From Muribaculum sp. (GTDB taxonomy: Bacteria; Bacteroidota; Bacteroidia; Bacteroidales; Muribaculaceae): 64,000 nucleotides of DNA. The stretch spans positions 1 to 64,000 of the forward strand of contig VSOZ01000005.1 in assembly GCA_009775095.1 (NCBI GenBank), in the 5' to 3' direction. The position numbers and the translations under genes are program-made. Positions 17,256-27,102 of this stretch are shown piece by piece; within the stretch, counting starts at the first letter, position 1, and each line of letters starts with the position of its first letter. The notes under the pieces were generated by a model. That model made no database searches. It was not told the origin of the DNA and saw only the letters and a program-made list of their open reading frames with translations.

Positions 17256-18509
17256 TCAATCAGTTATTTTATTAAGTTCGAAATTAGCCTTACGCAGCTT
17301 TTCCAACGCATACTCATCGGTCACTGTAAACGTATCGGTGTCGGATGACGGTATGTCAAACATAGAGTCGATCATTATCGTCTCTACGATCGAGCGCAAG
17401 CCACGGGCGCCGAGTTTGTATTCAAGAGCTTTGTTTACGATAAGATCGAGTGCGCTGTCAGTAAACTCGAGCTTCACTCCGTCCATTTCAAAAAGCTTCT
17501 TATATTGACGCACGATAGCATTTTTAGGCTCGGTCAGTACCCGCCGCAAGGCATTGCGGTCAAGAGGCTCAAGATTGGTAAGGATAGGTAGTCGGCCTAT
17601 TATCTCCGGTATAAGGCCGTATGATTTTAGGTCTTGGGGTGCTACAAACTTAAGATAATTGTCGCGCTGCACACGCTGACGTGCCGGATCAGTCGAATAT
17701 CCCACTACATGGGTGTTTAGACGATGGGCTATCTTCTGCTCTATTCCGTCGAACGCGCCGCCGCATATAAAGAGGATGTTTTTAGTATCGACCGGTATCA
17801 TACGCTGTTCCGGATGCTTCCGTCCTCCTTGAGGGGGCACATTAACCACTGAGCCTTCGAGCAGCTTAAGCAGTCCCTGTTGTACTCCTTCGCCACTGAC
17901 ATCGCGTGTTATCGAAGGATTGTCGCCCTTGCGTGCTATTTTATCTATCTCATCGATAAATACAATGCCTTTTTCCGCTTTAGCCACATCATAGTCGGCT
18001 ACCTGAAGCAATCTTGTCAAAAGGCTCTCTATGTCCTCACCTACATATCCGGCCTGCGTAAGCACCGTAGCGTCAACTATAGTGAATGGTACGTCAAGCA
18101 TCTTGGCTATGGTTTTGGCGAGCAGAGTTTTGCCCGTTCCGGTCGGTCCCACAAGTATGATGTTGCTTTTTTCTATATCCACATCGTCATCTGACGACTG
18201 CGCCAGACGCTTGTAGTGGTTGTATACCGCTACCGACAGATATTTTTTCGCATCATCCTGTCCGATGACGTATTTATTAAGGAATTCATATATTTCTTTC
18301 GGCTTGGGGACACTGCTCATTTCAGTAGGAGCCACGTCGCCTGAAGTTTTCGACTCCTGACGATACTCTTTAAGCAGGTCGTCGATAGCCTCGACGCAAT
18401 CGGAACAGATGTATGTATTGGGCGAACTTGCCGACGGCACCATTACTTCCGCCATGTCAGCCGGCCGTCCACAGAACGAACATTTGGTTGTATCAGTTTT
18501 TTTTGCCAT
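17256..18509 (-). CDS. clpX: ATP-dependent Clp protease ATP-binding subunit ClpX
   Basis: AAA+ unfoldase delivering substrates to ClpP. 417 residues. The N-terminal zinc-binding domain has Cys10, Cys13, Cys35 and Cys38; Walker A GPTGTGKT at 121-128, Walker B VFIDEIDKI, and a pore loop in the AGYVGEDIE stretch. The IGF-type ClpP-docking loop position carries an IGRLP-containing segment. It starts 9 nt after clpP, giving the standard clpP-clpX pair. Confidence 0.98.
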   Translation of the reverse strand: MAKKTDTTKCSFCGRPADMAEVMVPSASSPNTYICSDCVEAIDDLLKEYRQESKTSGDVAPTEMSSVPKPKEIYEFLNKYVIGQDDAKKYLSVAVYNHYKRLAQSSDDDVDIEKSNIILVGPTGTGKTLLAKTIAKMLDVPFTIVDATVLTQAGYVGEDIESLLTRLLQVADYDVAKAEKGIVFIDEIDKIARKGDNPSITRDVSGEGVQQGLLKLLEGSVVNVPPQGGRKHPEQRMIPVDTKNILFICGGAFDGIEQKIAHRLNTHVVGYSTDPARQRVQRDNYLKFVAPQDLKSYGLIPEIIGRLPILTNLEPLDRNALRRVLTEPKNAIVRQYKKLFEMDGVKLEFTDSALDLIVNKALEYKLGARGLRSIVETIMIDSMFDIPSSDTDTFTVTDEYALEKLRKANFELNKITD

Positions 18510-18518
18510 ATCCGCTTT

Positions 18519-19208
18519 TTAACGGTTAGCTTTAACAAGTACATTGTCAATCATGCCGTATTCCTTGGCTTCTTCGGCAGTCATCCAGTAATCACGGTCG
18601 GAGTCTTTCTCGACTTTCTCATATGACATGCCGGAATGATCGGCTATGATCGAATACAATTCTTTCTTCAACTTTTGGATTTCACGGGCTGTAATCTCAA
18701 TGTCTGAGGCTTGACCCTGTGCTCCGCCCATCGGCTGATGGATCATGACGCGCGAGTGCTTTAACGCGAAACGCTTGCCCTTTTCGCCCGATACGAGAAG
18801 TACAGCAGCCATAGATGCGGCCATACCCGTACATATTGTAGCTACATCACTGGATACATACTGCATCGTATCATATATTCCGAGACCGGCATATACCGAT
18901 CCGCCGGGTGAGTTGATGTATATGGAGATGTCTTTTCCGGGATCTGATGTGTCAAGATATAGCAACTGGGCCTGTATGACATTGGCGGTATAGTCGTTTA
19001 CGTCAGTTCCGAGGAATATGATGCGGTCCATCATCAGACGTGAAAATACGTCCATTTGGGCCACATTAAGTTGACGTTCTTCAATAATCGTGGGTGATAT
19101 ATAGCTGGATGTTATGTTGGCGCCACCGGTTGCTGCAATGTATTGGTCAAGAGCAAGGCCGTTCATACCTAAATGCTTTACAGCATAATTTCTAAAGTCG
19201 TTGTTCAT
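18519..19208 (-). CDS. clpP: ATP-dependent Clp protease proteolytic subunit ClpP
   Basis: 229-residue serine peptidase forming the barrel chamber of ClpXP. Catalytic Ser132 is in GMAASMAA and His157 in MIHQPMGGAQG; the Asp lies in the C-terminal DRDYWM region. The N-terminus is about 30 residues longer than in E. coli, as expected for a propeptide. It has its own promoter and is separated from tig by a hairpin. Confidence 0.98.
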   Translation of the reverse strand: MNNDFRNYAVKHLGMNGLALDQYIAATGGANITSSYISPTIIEERQLNVAQMDVFSRLMMDRIIFLGTDVNDYTANVIQAQLLYLDTSDPGKDISIYINSPGGSVYAGLGIYDTMQYVSSDVATICTGMAASMAAVLLVSGEKGKRFALKHSRVMIHQPMGGAQGQASDIEITAREIQKLKKELYSIIADHSGMSYEKVEKDSDRDYWMTAEEAKEYGMIDNVLVKANR

Positions 19209-19239
19209 ATATTTTGTAAGATATTTAGTATTGGCTACT

Positions 19240-19271
19240 CAAAGATACAATAAAAAATCAGAAATATGCAA
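19240..19271 (-). promoter_or_regulatory. Promoter of clpP-clpX-recQ
   Basis: On the minus strand: TTG (-33), 21 nt, then TATCTTTG (-7), matching the Bacteroidota housekeeping pattern. It lies 31 nt before the clpP start codon. Confidence 0.7.
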
Positions 19272-19313
19272 ATTTTGCAAGAATTATTGTCAGCATCAAT
19301 ATGTCGATACATA

Positions 19314-19343
19314 CACGGAGCGACACCATGGCGCCGCTCCGTG
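19314..19343 (-). terminator. Hairpin after tig
   Basis: 9-bp perfect stem (CACGGAGCG with CGCTCCGTG) and a 12-nt loop, 23 nt after the tig stop. There is no clear T-run, so termination may be partial. Confidence 0.6.
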
Positions 19344-19366
19344 ATTTAACTTATGACAAAATCTGA

Positions 19367-20728
19367 TTATTGTTTTGTCGCTATTTCTTTGAATCTGTCG
19401 AGTGATACGTTTTCGGTGTCAACTGTCACTGCCTCTTTTACAGCCGCGAACAATTTTATATCGCCGACCTCTTCAACTATTCTGGGACGATAGTTCTTGT
19501 CTGCGAGAATACGCTTGGCGTAGTCGGTGAGGGTATCATCGTCAACATTGGTCATGCCGTATTGAGCGAACTGCATGGAAGCGATCATCTTGGCATGTCC
19601 GATAAGATCCTGCTCTTCAATCTTTATCTGGCATATCTCACCGATACGCTCTTTAACGAGCTGCCATTTAAGGCCCTGCTCCATCTTTGCGTACTCTTCG
19701 TCGATGTTAGTGTCGTTGAGCTCGTCGTTGCGGCGTACAAGCCATTTTTTAAGTATCTCAACAGGAAGCTGCATGTTGCCGTACTTTTCCATCATGGCTT
19801 TCTCTGTATCAACACGGAAAAGCATCTCGCTGTTGCGTGAAAGTTCACGGGCAATCATGTCTTTAAGACCGTTGCGATATTCTTCTTCTGTAGTGACTTT
19901 GTCTTTGCCGAAAACATTGTCGTAAAGCTCCTGACCAAGCTCGGCGGGACGCAGAACGATTATTTCCGATATCGACAGTTCGAAATCACCTTTTATGTCA
20001 GCAGCTTTGCTCTTGTCGACACCAAGCATCGAAGAAAGTTCGGCGGCGTTTCCTTCGCAAGTTTTCCACGGGTTGAAAACCACCTTGTCATTAACCTTCT
20101 TACCGATAAATTTGTCAGCTTCAGCTTTATCCTTGAAGTACATGGGAGCCACGATGCCGTTTATCATCTGGATGGCGTCTTCAGAAGTCTTGACATTGCC
20201 GGCTTCATCAAGTTCCATGATCGAGCCTTTAACAAGTGAGTTAGCCTCTACTTCCTCGCCGGGCACCTGTGCGCCGAAACGATCACGGAAGTTCTTGTCC
20301 TGCTCGTTTATCATATCCTCGCTTACTTCTATATTATAATAAGGAAGATGTACGTCTTTGTCAAGTGTTACATTGATTTCCGGAACAAGGGCGAGTTCAT
20401 AGCTGAACGAGAAGTCCTTCTCATTCTTAAGATCGAGTTCTTTTACCTCTACAGGTATCGGTTCTCCGAGTACGGCAAGCTTGTTGTCGCGGATGTATCC
20501 TATAACGGCGTTGTAAACTTCATTGTTTATGACATCGCTGGTTACCTGCTTTCCGAAACGACGGTTAAGTTCGCCAAAAGGTACATGTCCCTGACGGAAT
20601 CCGGGAATAGCATGCTTCTTTCCTATCTCTTTAAGTTCCTTTACAACTTTGTCTTTGTAGTCGTTCTCCTCAATGGACACGTTGAGCTTTGCACTCACAT
20701 CGCTTGTCTTTTCTAATGTTACGTTCAT
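19367..20728 (-). CDS. tig: Trigger factor, ribosome-associated chaperone
   Basis: 453 residues. The N-terminal ribosome-binding domain includes PGFRQGHVPFGELNRRFG (about 42-59), close to the family's GFRxGKxP signature, followed by a central PPIase-like region and a long helical C-terminal chaperone domain. It helps nascent chains fold at the ribosome exit. The order tig, clpP, clpX is widely conserved in bacteria. It is divergent from the blaI-type gene. Confidence 0.96.
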   Translation of the reverse strand: MNVTLEKTSDVSAKLNVSIEENDYKDKVVKELKEIGKKHAIPGFRQGHVPFGELNRRFGKQVTSDVINNEVYNAVIGYIRDNKLAVLGEPIPVEVKELDLKNEKDFSFSYELALVPEINVTLDKDVHLPYYNIEVSEDMINEQDKNFRDRFGAQVPGEEVEANSLVKGSIMELDEAGNVKTSEDAIQMINGIVAPMYFKDKAEADKFIGKKVNDKVVFNPWKTCEGNAAELSSMLGVDKSKAADIKGDFELSISEIIVLRPAELGQELYDNVFGKDKVTTEEEYRNGLKDMIARELSRNSEMLFRVDTEKAMMEKYGNMQLPVEILKKWLVRRNDELNDTNIDEEYAKMEQGLKWQLVKERIGEICQIKIEEQDLIGHAKMIASMQFAQYGMTNVDDDTLTDYAKRILADKNYRPRIVEEVGDIKLFAAVKEAVTVDTENVSLDRFKEIATKQ

Positions 20729-20770
20729 AAAATTATATTTGTTTCTACCTTATCTTGTTTAATTTCGGCA

Positions 20771-20801
20771 CAAAATTAACTCGAATATCTTCATAAAACA
20801 A
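20771..20801 (-). promoter_or_regulatory. Promoter of tig
   Basis: On the minus strand: TTG, 20 nt, then TAATTTTG, an exact -33/-7 fit, 42 nt before the tig start. Confidence 0.7.
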
Positions 20802-20909
20802 TTTAAGTGAGTTATTTTTCTCCGGATGTTGCTTAATTGCTGCAAATGTCATGCCAAAATTTATTAAAACGCACTTCGGCACATGCTTTTGCCGTGCAAA
20901 ATTAGAGAA

Positions 20910-20945
20910 TTGTAGAGAATTTTACAAATTAGTGGTAAAACTAAT
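20910..20945. promoter_or_regulatory. Nested dyads, candidate operator for the BlaI-type repressor
   Basis: Three overlapping inverted repeats: TTGTA-N8-TACAA (20910-20927), TTTAC-N9-GTAAA (20921-20939) and ATTAGT-N6-ACTAAT (20928-20945). BlaI/MecI repressors bind dyads built on TACA/TGTA and normally control their own operon. These lie just upstream of the -33 element at 20963. Binding is inferred only. Confidence 0.4.
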
Positions 20946-20962
20946 GTTTTCGTTATAAATTC

Positions 20963-20993
20963 TTGCGCAACTAAAATATTCGTTTTATATTTG
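20963..20993 (+). promoter_or_regulatory. Promoter of the blaI-type/M56 peptidase pair
   Basis: TTG, 20 nt, then TATATTTG: an exact Bacteroidota -33/-7 promoter 22 nt before the start codon, so the mRNA leader must be short. Confidence 0.75.
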
Positions 20994-21015
20994 CACAGAC
21001 TAAAAAACAACAGCT

Positions 21016-21402
21016 ATGACACGACAGAAAAAGAAAGACAGTCTGACAGATAAGGAGGAGCAACTGATGCATCTCTTTTGGGAGCATGGCCCTCTATTCG
21101 TAAAACAACTTGTCGAACTACTCCCCGAGCCGAAGCCGCATTTTAATACTGTATCAACTTTTGTGAGGATATTGGAGAAAAAGGGGTTTGTATCTCATAA
21201 TGAGATCGGTGGCTCATATCAGTATTATGCGGTGGCACGTATGGAAGACTTCCGCCGTAAAAGATTCGGCAATTTTATAAAAAGCTATTTCGGCAACAGC
21301 TATTTCGGAGCCGTCTCAACCTTGGTGGAGGAAGAAAAAATATCGGTAGAGGAGCTTCGTGAACTTATAGAACTTGTCGAGAAGCGAAATACCAAATTAT
21401 AA
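21016..21402 (+). CDS. BlaI/MecI/CopY family transcriptional repressor
   Basis: 128 residues with an N-terminal winged helix (about 8-80; KEEQLMHLFWEHGPLFVKQLVE, and FNTVSTFVRILEKKGFV as recognition region) and a C-terminal helical dimerisation part containing VEEEKISVEELRELIELV. In BlaI/MecI systems the partner membrane peptidase causes cleavage or release of this repressor. The M56 peptidase gene follows by 15 nt. The signal sensed is unknown, and no beta-lactamase gene is nearby. Confidence 0.93.
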   Translation: MTRQKKKDSLTDKEEQLMHLFWEHGPLFVKQLVELLPEPKPHFNTVSTFVRILEKKGFVSHNEIGGSYQYYAVARMEDFRRKRFGNFIKSYFGNSYFGAVSTLVEEEKISVEELRELIELVEKRNTKL

Positions 21403-21417
21403 ACATCGTATATAGAT

Positions 21418-23223
21418 ATGGGTGCACTGCTTGCATACTCTTTCACGTCAGGCATAATACTGCTGGCGATGTACATAATTTATAAGTGGTTGCTTGCCGG
21501 AGAAAATCAGCATGGCTACAATCGTACTATATTATTATGTATATATGCCGTAGCCTTTTTGTATGTACCGGTCGTCAATATAGGAAGCCGATTATTAAGT
21601 ACCGGCGAACCTGCACCGGTTGTTGACGCAGATCTGTCGATATTGTTGCAGGCGCTCGCATCGGCCGATAACGGAGAGGTATATGTTGCCCCGTTGTATC
21701 CGCTTATAGTAATAGCCGTGTACGTGGCAGGCATGATTATCGTTGCCATGCGCACCGTTGTTGTATGGATAAGAATAACAAAGTTGGTCGCCGGTGGTGA
21801 AAAGATTGCCGAAGGACACTATCGGATAGTGCTGACCGACGAGCGCAGAGTCGCCCCGTTCAGCTGGCTGCGCTATATAGTCATGAGCCGTGACGACTAT
21901 CTGTTGGCCGGAGATATGATAAAGACCCATGAAATAAAACATCTGCAATGCATGCATTGGATTGACCTGTTTGTCGCCCAAATTGTTATTGTTATAAATT
22001 GGTTCAATCCGGCAGCATGGTTAATGCGCGAGGAGCTGAAGAATATACATGAATATCAGGCCGACATGTCGGTATTGCAAAGCGGTGTGAATGCACGAGA
22101 TTACCAACTCCTATTAATAAAAAAGGCTGTCGGCGCGAGATTCCCGTCACTTGCCAACAGCCTGAATCATAGCAAACTTAAAAAACGTATCACCATGATG
22201 TTATCATCAAAATCGAGCAAGAGCCGTCGGTGGCGCGCCCTTGCATTGGTGCCGGCCTCTGTAGCCGCACTCGCAGTAGTTAATCTTCCGGCGCTCGCAT
22301 CGGTTATGACCGATGTAGAAGCAGCTGATTTAAATTCGGTATTTGTCAACTTGGACAAAGTTAATGATTTTCCTGAAGAAAGTCAAATTCTAACTATTTC
22401 CGACGTACCGAAGGAGTTTGTCGCCGATGAGGTCGGAGAAACGGTGTCAGAACGGCCTTCGGAACAGACCAAAGCTATTGAGCCGAAGCCGGTAAATAAT
22501 GACTCTTATCCTTATTATGTGACTGGACAGGTCGTTGATGAAACCGGTAAACCGATAATAGGAGCAATTGTCAAGTCAGATGACGGAAAGCGGGGAACTG
22601 TGACCGATACCGAAGGTAAGTTCAAATTGGAGTCGGCAGACAAAAATGTGAAATTCAAGGTCATGTATGTAGGCTATAACACACTTGACATATCATTAAA
22701 TAACGAGGCTTCCATTAAATTGACACTTAAACCCGACAATGAAGGTAAAAAGCCCTCGGACAGCTCTAAATCGAGCAGCATCAGTGTTATCGGTTACGGC
22801 GCTATGAAAAAATCCGATATGAGCGTGAATAGCGTATCGGTTACCCGAGAAATTACGCCTGAAATACTTGACAAAAGCGAGATAATATATGCCGGTAACC
22901 GAATATCAAAGGAGGAATATGCCGCATTGTCTCCCGAGATAAAAAAGACAGCATTTGTCATAACTGAAACAGACAAAGACAACTCCACTACAACAAGAGT
23001 GATTATCCCGAATAATGACAATGATGATAAAAACATTATTTACATGGTCGACGGCAAAATCATCAATGAGGAGGATTTAAAGAATTTATCCCCTGACAAT
23101 ATAAAGAGCATAACCGTAAATAAGAAAAACAATGTTGTCGTTATCGAAACGACCGATAAAAAATCGGATGGTTCGTCAACCACCACTACGGTTACCACTA
23201 CCACGGCTACATTTGACGACTGA
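21418..23223 (+). CDS. M56 (BlaR1-like) membrane metallopeptidase fused to carboxypeptidase-like and SusC-plug-like segments
   Basis: 601 residues. Membrane helices at about 5-25, 35-52, 95-118 and the peptidase core with zinc motif H171-EIKH-175 and HEYQADMSVL downstream; another helix lies near 280-300. After a linker, residues about 360-440 match a CarboxypepD_reg-like domain (GQVVDETGKPIIGAIVKS), then SVIGYGAMKKSD resembles the start of a TonB plug. The end is Thr/Asp-rich with two short related repeats (YAGNRISKEEYAALSPE and YMVDGKIINEEDLKNLSP). It probably senses an envelope signal and inactivates the BlaI-type repressor upstream. Confidence 0.88.
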   Translation: MGALLAYSFTSGIILLAMYIIYKWLLAGENQHGYNRTILLCIYAVAFLYVPVVNIGSRLLSTGEPAPVVDADLSILLQALASADNGEVYVAPLYPLIVIAVYVAGMIIVAMRTVVVWIRITKLVAGGEKIAEGHYRIVLTDERRVAPFSWLRYIVMSRDDYLLAGDMIKTHEIKHLQCMHWIDLFVAQIVIVINWFNPAAWLMREELKNIHEYQADMSVLQSGVNARDYQLLLIKKAVGARFPSLANSLNHSKLKKRITMMLSSKSSKSRRWRALALVPASVAALAVVNLPALASVMTDVEAADLNSVFVNLDKVNDFPEESQILTISDVPKEFVADEVGETVSERPSEQTKAIEPKPVNNDSYPYYVTGQVVDETGKPIIGAIVKSDDGKRGTVTDTEGKFKLESADKNVKFKVMYVGYNTLDISLNNEASIKLTLKPDNEGKKPSDSSKSSSISVIGYGAMKKSDMSVNSVSVTREITPEILDKSEIIYAGNRISKEEYAALSPEIKKTAFVITETDKDNSTTTRVIIPNNDNDDKNIIYMVDGKIINEEDLKNLSPDNIKSITVNKKNNVVVIETTDKKSDGSSTTTTVTTTTATFDD

Positions 23224-23330
23224 CAAAAAACATACACCTTTTTCATACTATAAAGTGCATCCCTCGATTGTGAAATCGGAGGATGTTTCTTTTTATATAA
23301 ATTAATTAGTGTTTTTCCGACGTTTTTTCG

Positions 23331-23338
23331 TATTTTTG
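23331..23338 (+). promoter_or_regulatory. Candidate -7 element for purL
   Basis: TATTTTTG matches TAnnTTTG, 43 nt before the purL start. No clear TTG at the -33 position. Confidence 0.4.
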
Positions 23339-23381
23339 CAAGCCTAAAACCAATCAAATAATAACTTCAAAACAAGCATAT

Positions 23382-26300
23382 ATGGTTGTTTTCTTTAAAA
23401 AAGGTGCGAATCACATTATTGCCGTGGAGACTGCCCGGCGTTTTGATGACGAACAACGTCAGAAGTTGTCTTGGCTTTTTGACGGCGCCACTCCCCTCTC
23501 TGCAACATCGTTAAAAGGCCGTTTCATAGGGCCGCGTCGTGAAATGATCACTCCGTGGAGTACAAATGCCGTGGAGATAACCCAGAATATGGGGCTTGAA
23601 GGCATATCGCGTATTGAGGAGTTTTATCGTACTACAGCGGAGCATCCCGAGTTTGACAAAATGCTTCAGCGTGTTTATGAAGGTCTTAACAGCAAGATTT
23701 TTACGGTAGCAAAGACTCCCGATAAAATCGTGTACATAGACGACATAACAGAGTACAACAAAGCCGAGGGTCTTGCTCTAAGTCCTGATGAGGAGCAATA
23801 TCTGCGCGATCTTGGCAAGAAGCTCGGAAGAAAGCTGACCGATAGTGAAGTGTTCGGCTTCTCACAAGTAAACTCGGAGCATTGCCGTCATAAAATATTC
23901 AACGGCACGTTCATTATTGACGGAGAAGAAAAACCGTCATCGCTTTTCAAACTTATAAAGAAAACATCGCAGGTCAACCCCAACAAGCTCGTCTCTGCCT
24001 ACAAAGACAATGTAGCGTTTATAGACGGCCCGAAGGTTGACCAATTTTATCCCGTAAATCCTGATAAACCCGATTATTTCGAGGTAAAAGATCTTGATAC
24101 GGTAATATCGCTGAAAGCCGAGACCCATAACTTCCCTACCACGGTAGAACCGTTTAACGGTGCCGCTACAGGTACCGGCGGAGAGATACGTGACCGACTC
24201 GGCGGAGGAAAGGCCAGTCTGCCTATAGCCGGAACAGCCGTTTATATGACCTCTTATCCTCGTATGTCACCCGAACACCGCTGGGAGATGATGATGGATC
24301 CCCGTGCATGGTTGTATCAGACTCCGTGCGATATTCTTATAAAGGCATCGAACGGAGCGTCGGATTTCGGCAATAAATTCGGACAGCCTCTTATCTGCGG
24401 TTCGCTGTTGACATTCGAGCACGACGAGAACGGTAAGAAATATGCATATGACAAAGTTATAATGCTTGCAGGCGGTGTCGGCTTCGCCGCTAAGAAGGAT
24501 GCGATAAAAGGCATCCCCGAGGCCGGTGAGAAGGTCGTTGTCATGGGCGGCGACAATTACAGGATAGGCATGGGCGGAGGCGCCGTGTCGTCGGTAGAGA
24601 CCGGACAGTATGCCAACGCTATCGAACTGAACGCCGTACAGCGTGCCAATCCTGAAATGCAGAAACGTGTAAGCAATGTGATACGTGCACTCGCTGAAAG
24701 CGACGACAATCCTATCGTATCGATACATGACCATGGTGCAGGAGGCCACCTCAATGCTCTGTCGGAACTCGTAGAGGCTACCGGCGGAAAGATTGAGATA
24801 GGTGCACTTCCCGTAGGTGACAAGACTCTGTCGGCAAAAGAGATTGTCGGCAACGAAAGTCAGGAGCGTATGGGCCTTGTCATGAAAGAAGACGACATAG
24901 AATATGTAAAGCGTATCGCCGAGCGCGAGCGCGCTCCATTCTATGTGGTCGGAGAAACGACGGGCGATGACCGTTTCGTATTTGAACAGCCCGATGGTGT
25001 CAAACCTATAGACTTGGCTATGGCCGACATGTTTGGCAATTCTCCCAAGACTATAATGAATGACAACACAGTCATTGACACATATAAAGATGTAGAGTAT
25101 AATGCTGCTAAAATAGAGGAGTACCTGCGCGACGTATTAAGCCTTGAAGGTGTTGCCTGCAAAGACTGGCTCACAAATAAGGTTGACCGCTCGGTGACCG
25201 GTAAGATAGCACGCCAGCAGTGTCAGGGCGAGATACAGCTCCCGTTAAGCGACTGCGGAGTCGTTTCGCTTGACTATACCGGTAAATCCGGTATCGCCAC
25301 ATCTATAGGCCATGCTCCTCAGGTGGCGCTTGTCGACTCGGCCAAGGGTTCTGTAATGGCAGTGGCCGAAGCGTTGACTAACATAGTTGCGGCGCCGTTG
25401 GCCGACGGATTGAAGAGCGTATCGCTTAGCGCCAACTGGATGTGGCCGTGTAAGAATCCCGGCGAAGACGCGGCGCTTTACAGAGCTGTAGAGGCTTGTA
25501 GTGATTTTGCATGTTCACTCGGCATAAATATACCTACAGGAAAGGACAGCCTGTCGATGACGCAGAAATACGGTGAGGACAAAGTATTTGCTCCCGGCAC
25601 TGTGATTATTTCGGCCGCCGGTGAGACCGGCAATGTCCGGAAGACCGTATCACCTGTACTTCAGCAGAAAAAATCCACATTATATTATATAGACTTCTCC
25701 GGTGACTCGCTTAAGCTCGGAGGCTCGGCCCTTGCTCAGACTCTTAACCGTCTCGGCAAAGATGTGCCCTCAGTCGCCGACGCTGAAAAATTCAAGTCTA
25801 CATTCAATGCTGTACAGAAGTTGGTTAAGGACAACGCGCTTCTTGCAGCTCATGACGTATCGGCCGGCGGCCTTGTCACGGCTCTGCTGGAAATGACGTT
25901 TGCCAATGTCAACGGAGGTGTAGATTTTGATGCGGATGCATTTGCTAAATTCGGAGAAACAGATATTATAAAGATACTGTTTGCAGAAAATCCGGCATTG
26001 GTAATACAGGTTGCCGACGCTAAATGCGAGAAAGTCGAAAGTGTCCTTGATAAAGCCGGTGTCCGCTATTGCGCTATCGGTACTCCGTCTAAAGAACGTA
26101 CATTGACTGTAGCTCATGACGGAGCACAACAGATGCTGTTCATCGATTATCTGCGCGATGTGTGGTTCCGCTCCTCTTACCTTATGGATGCGGTACAGAG
26201 TGGCGAGAAATGCGCGGCTATGCGTTTTGAGAATTATAAGAAACAACCTATACGCTTCCGTTTCCCGAAAGATTTCGACGGCAAATTGGCTTCACGCGGA

Positions 26301-27083
26301 CTGAAACTGCGTCGCGACGACAAAACCGGTATCCGTGCGGCAATTATTAGAGAAAAAGGTGTCAACGGAGACCGTGAGATGGCTTACTCGCTTTATCTTG
26401 CCGGATTTGACGTGAAAGATGTGCATATGACTGACCTCATGTCGGGTCGTGAGACACTAGACGATGTGAATATGATTGTGTTCTGCGGCGGTTTCTCCAA
26501 CTCTGATGTGCTTGGGTCGGCAAAAGGCTGGGCCGGAGGTTTTCTTTGGAATGAGAAAGCCAAAGCGGCTCTTGAACGCTTCTATAAGCGCAACGACACT
26601 CTGAGTCTCGGTATATGCAATGGCTGTCAGCTTATGATTGAACTGAATCTCATCAATCCGGAGCACTCGCGCAAAGCCCGTATGGAGCACAATATATCGC
26701 ATAAGTTTGAATCGCAGTTCCTCGGTCTGTCCATTCCCGAAAACAATTCGGTTATGCTCGGTTCGCTGTCAGGTTCAAAGCTCGGTATCTGGGTGGCTCA
26801 CGGTGAAGGCAAGTTCAATCTGCCCGAGCCGCTTGAAAAATATAATATTGTGGCAAAATACAATTATGCCTCATATCCGGGAAATCCCAACGGCTCGCGT
26901 GCATCGGTAGCCGGTATAGCCTCGGCTGACGGACGTCATCTTGCCATGATGCCCCACCTTGAGCGAGCTATCTTCCCGTGGCAGTGCGGGTACTATCCCG
27001 AAGCACGTCGTAAAGATGACATCACTCCGTGGATAGATGCTTTTGTAAATGCCCGCAAATGGATTGAAAAAGTAACCAAATAA
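23382..27083 (+). CDS. purL: Phosphoribosylformylglycinamidine synthase, large single-chain form
   Basis: Converts FGAR, glutamine and ATP to FGAM in purine synthesis. 1233 residues, the large proteobacterial-type enzyme: N-terminal PurS-like part, linker with NSEHCRHK (about 167-174), two AIRS-like halves (THNFPTTVEPF and GTGGEIRDR are the nucleotide-site motifs), and a C-terminal class I glutaminase with GICNGCQLM (about 1077-1085) and a HGEGKF motif. All key motifs are present. It is followed 19 nt later by a PurF-like gene. Confidence 0.98.
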   Translation: MVVFFKKGANHIIAVETARRFDDEQRQKLSWLFDGATPLSATSLKGRFIGPRREMITPWSTNAVEITQNMGLEGISRIEEFYRTTAEHPEFDKMLQRVYEGLNSKIFTVAKTPDKIVYIDDITEYNKAEGLALSPDEEQYLRDLGKKLGRKLTDSEVFGFSQVNSEHCRHKIFNGTFIIDGEEKPSSLFKLIKKTSQVNPNKLVSAYKDNVAFIDGPKVDQFYPVNPDKPDYFEVKDLDTVISLKAETHNFPTTVEPFNGAATGTGGEIRDRLGGGKASLPIAGTAVYMTSYPRMSPEHRWEMMMDPRAWLYQTPCDILIKASNGASDFGNKFGQPLICGSLLTFEHDENGKKYAYDKVIMLAGGVGFAAKKDAIKGIPEAGEKVVVMGGDNYRIGMGGGAVSSVETGQYANAIELNAVQRANPEMQKRVSNVIRALAESDDNPIVSIHDHGAGGHLNALSELVEATGGKIEIGALPVGDKTLSAKEIVGNESQERMGLVMKEDDIEYVKRIAERERAPFYVVGETTGDDRFVFEQPDGVKPIDLAMADMFGNSPKTIMNDNTVIDTYKDVEYNAAKIEEYLRDVLSLEGVACKDWLTNKVDRSVTGKIARQQCQGEIQLPLSDCGVVSLDYTGKSGIATSIGHAPQVALVDSAKGSVMAVAEALTNIVAAPLADGLKSVSLSANWMWPCKNPGEDAALYRAVEACSDFACSLGINIPTGKDSLSMTQKYGEDKVFAPGTVIISAAGETGNVRKTVSPVLQQKKSTLYYIDFSGDSLKLGGSALAQTLNRLGKDVPSVADAEKFKSTFNAVQKLVKDNALLAAHDVSAGGLVTALLEMTFANVNGGVDFDADAFAKFGETDIIKILFAENPALVIQVADAKCEKVESVLDKAGVRYCAIGTPSKERTLTVAHDGAQQMLFIDYLRDVWFRSSYLMDAVQSGEKCAAMRFENYKKQPIRFRFPKDFDGKLASRGLKLRRDDKTGIRAAIIREKGVNGDREMAYSLYLAGFDVKDVHMTDLMSGRETLDDVNMIVFCGGFSNSDVLGSAKGWAGGFLWNEKAKAALERFYKRNDTLSLGICNGCQLMIELNLINPEHSRKARMEHNISHKFESQFLGLSIPENNSVMLGSLSGSKLGIWVAHGEGKFNLPEPLEKYNIVAKYNYASYPGNPNGSRASVAGIASADGRHLAMMPHLERAIFPWQCGYYPEARRKDDITPWIDAFVNARKWIEKVTK

Positions 27084-27102
27084 GATTTAAGTACACTTAC
27101 CT

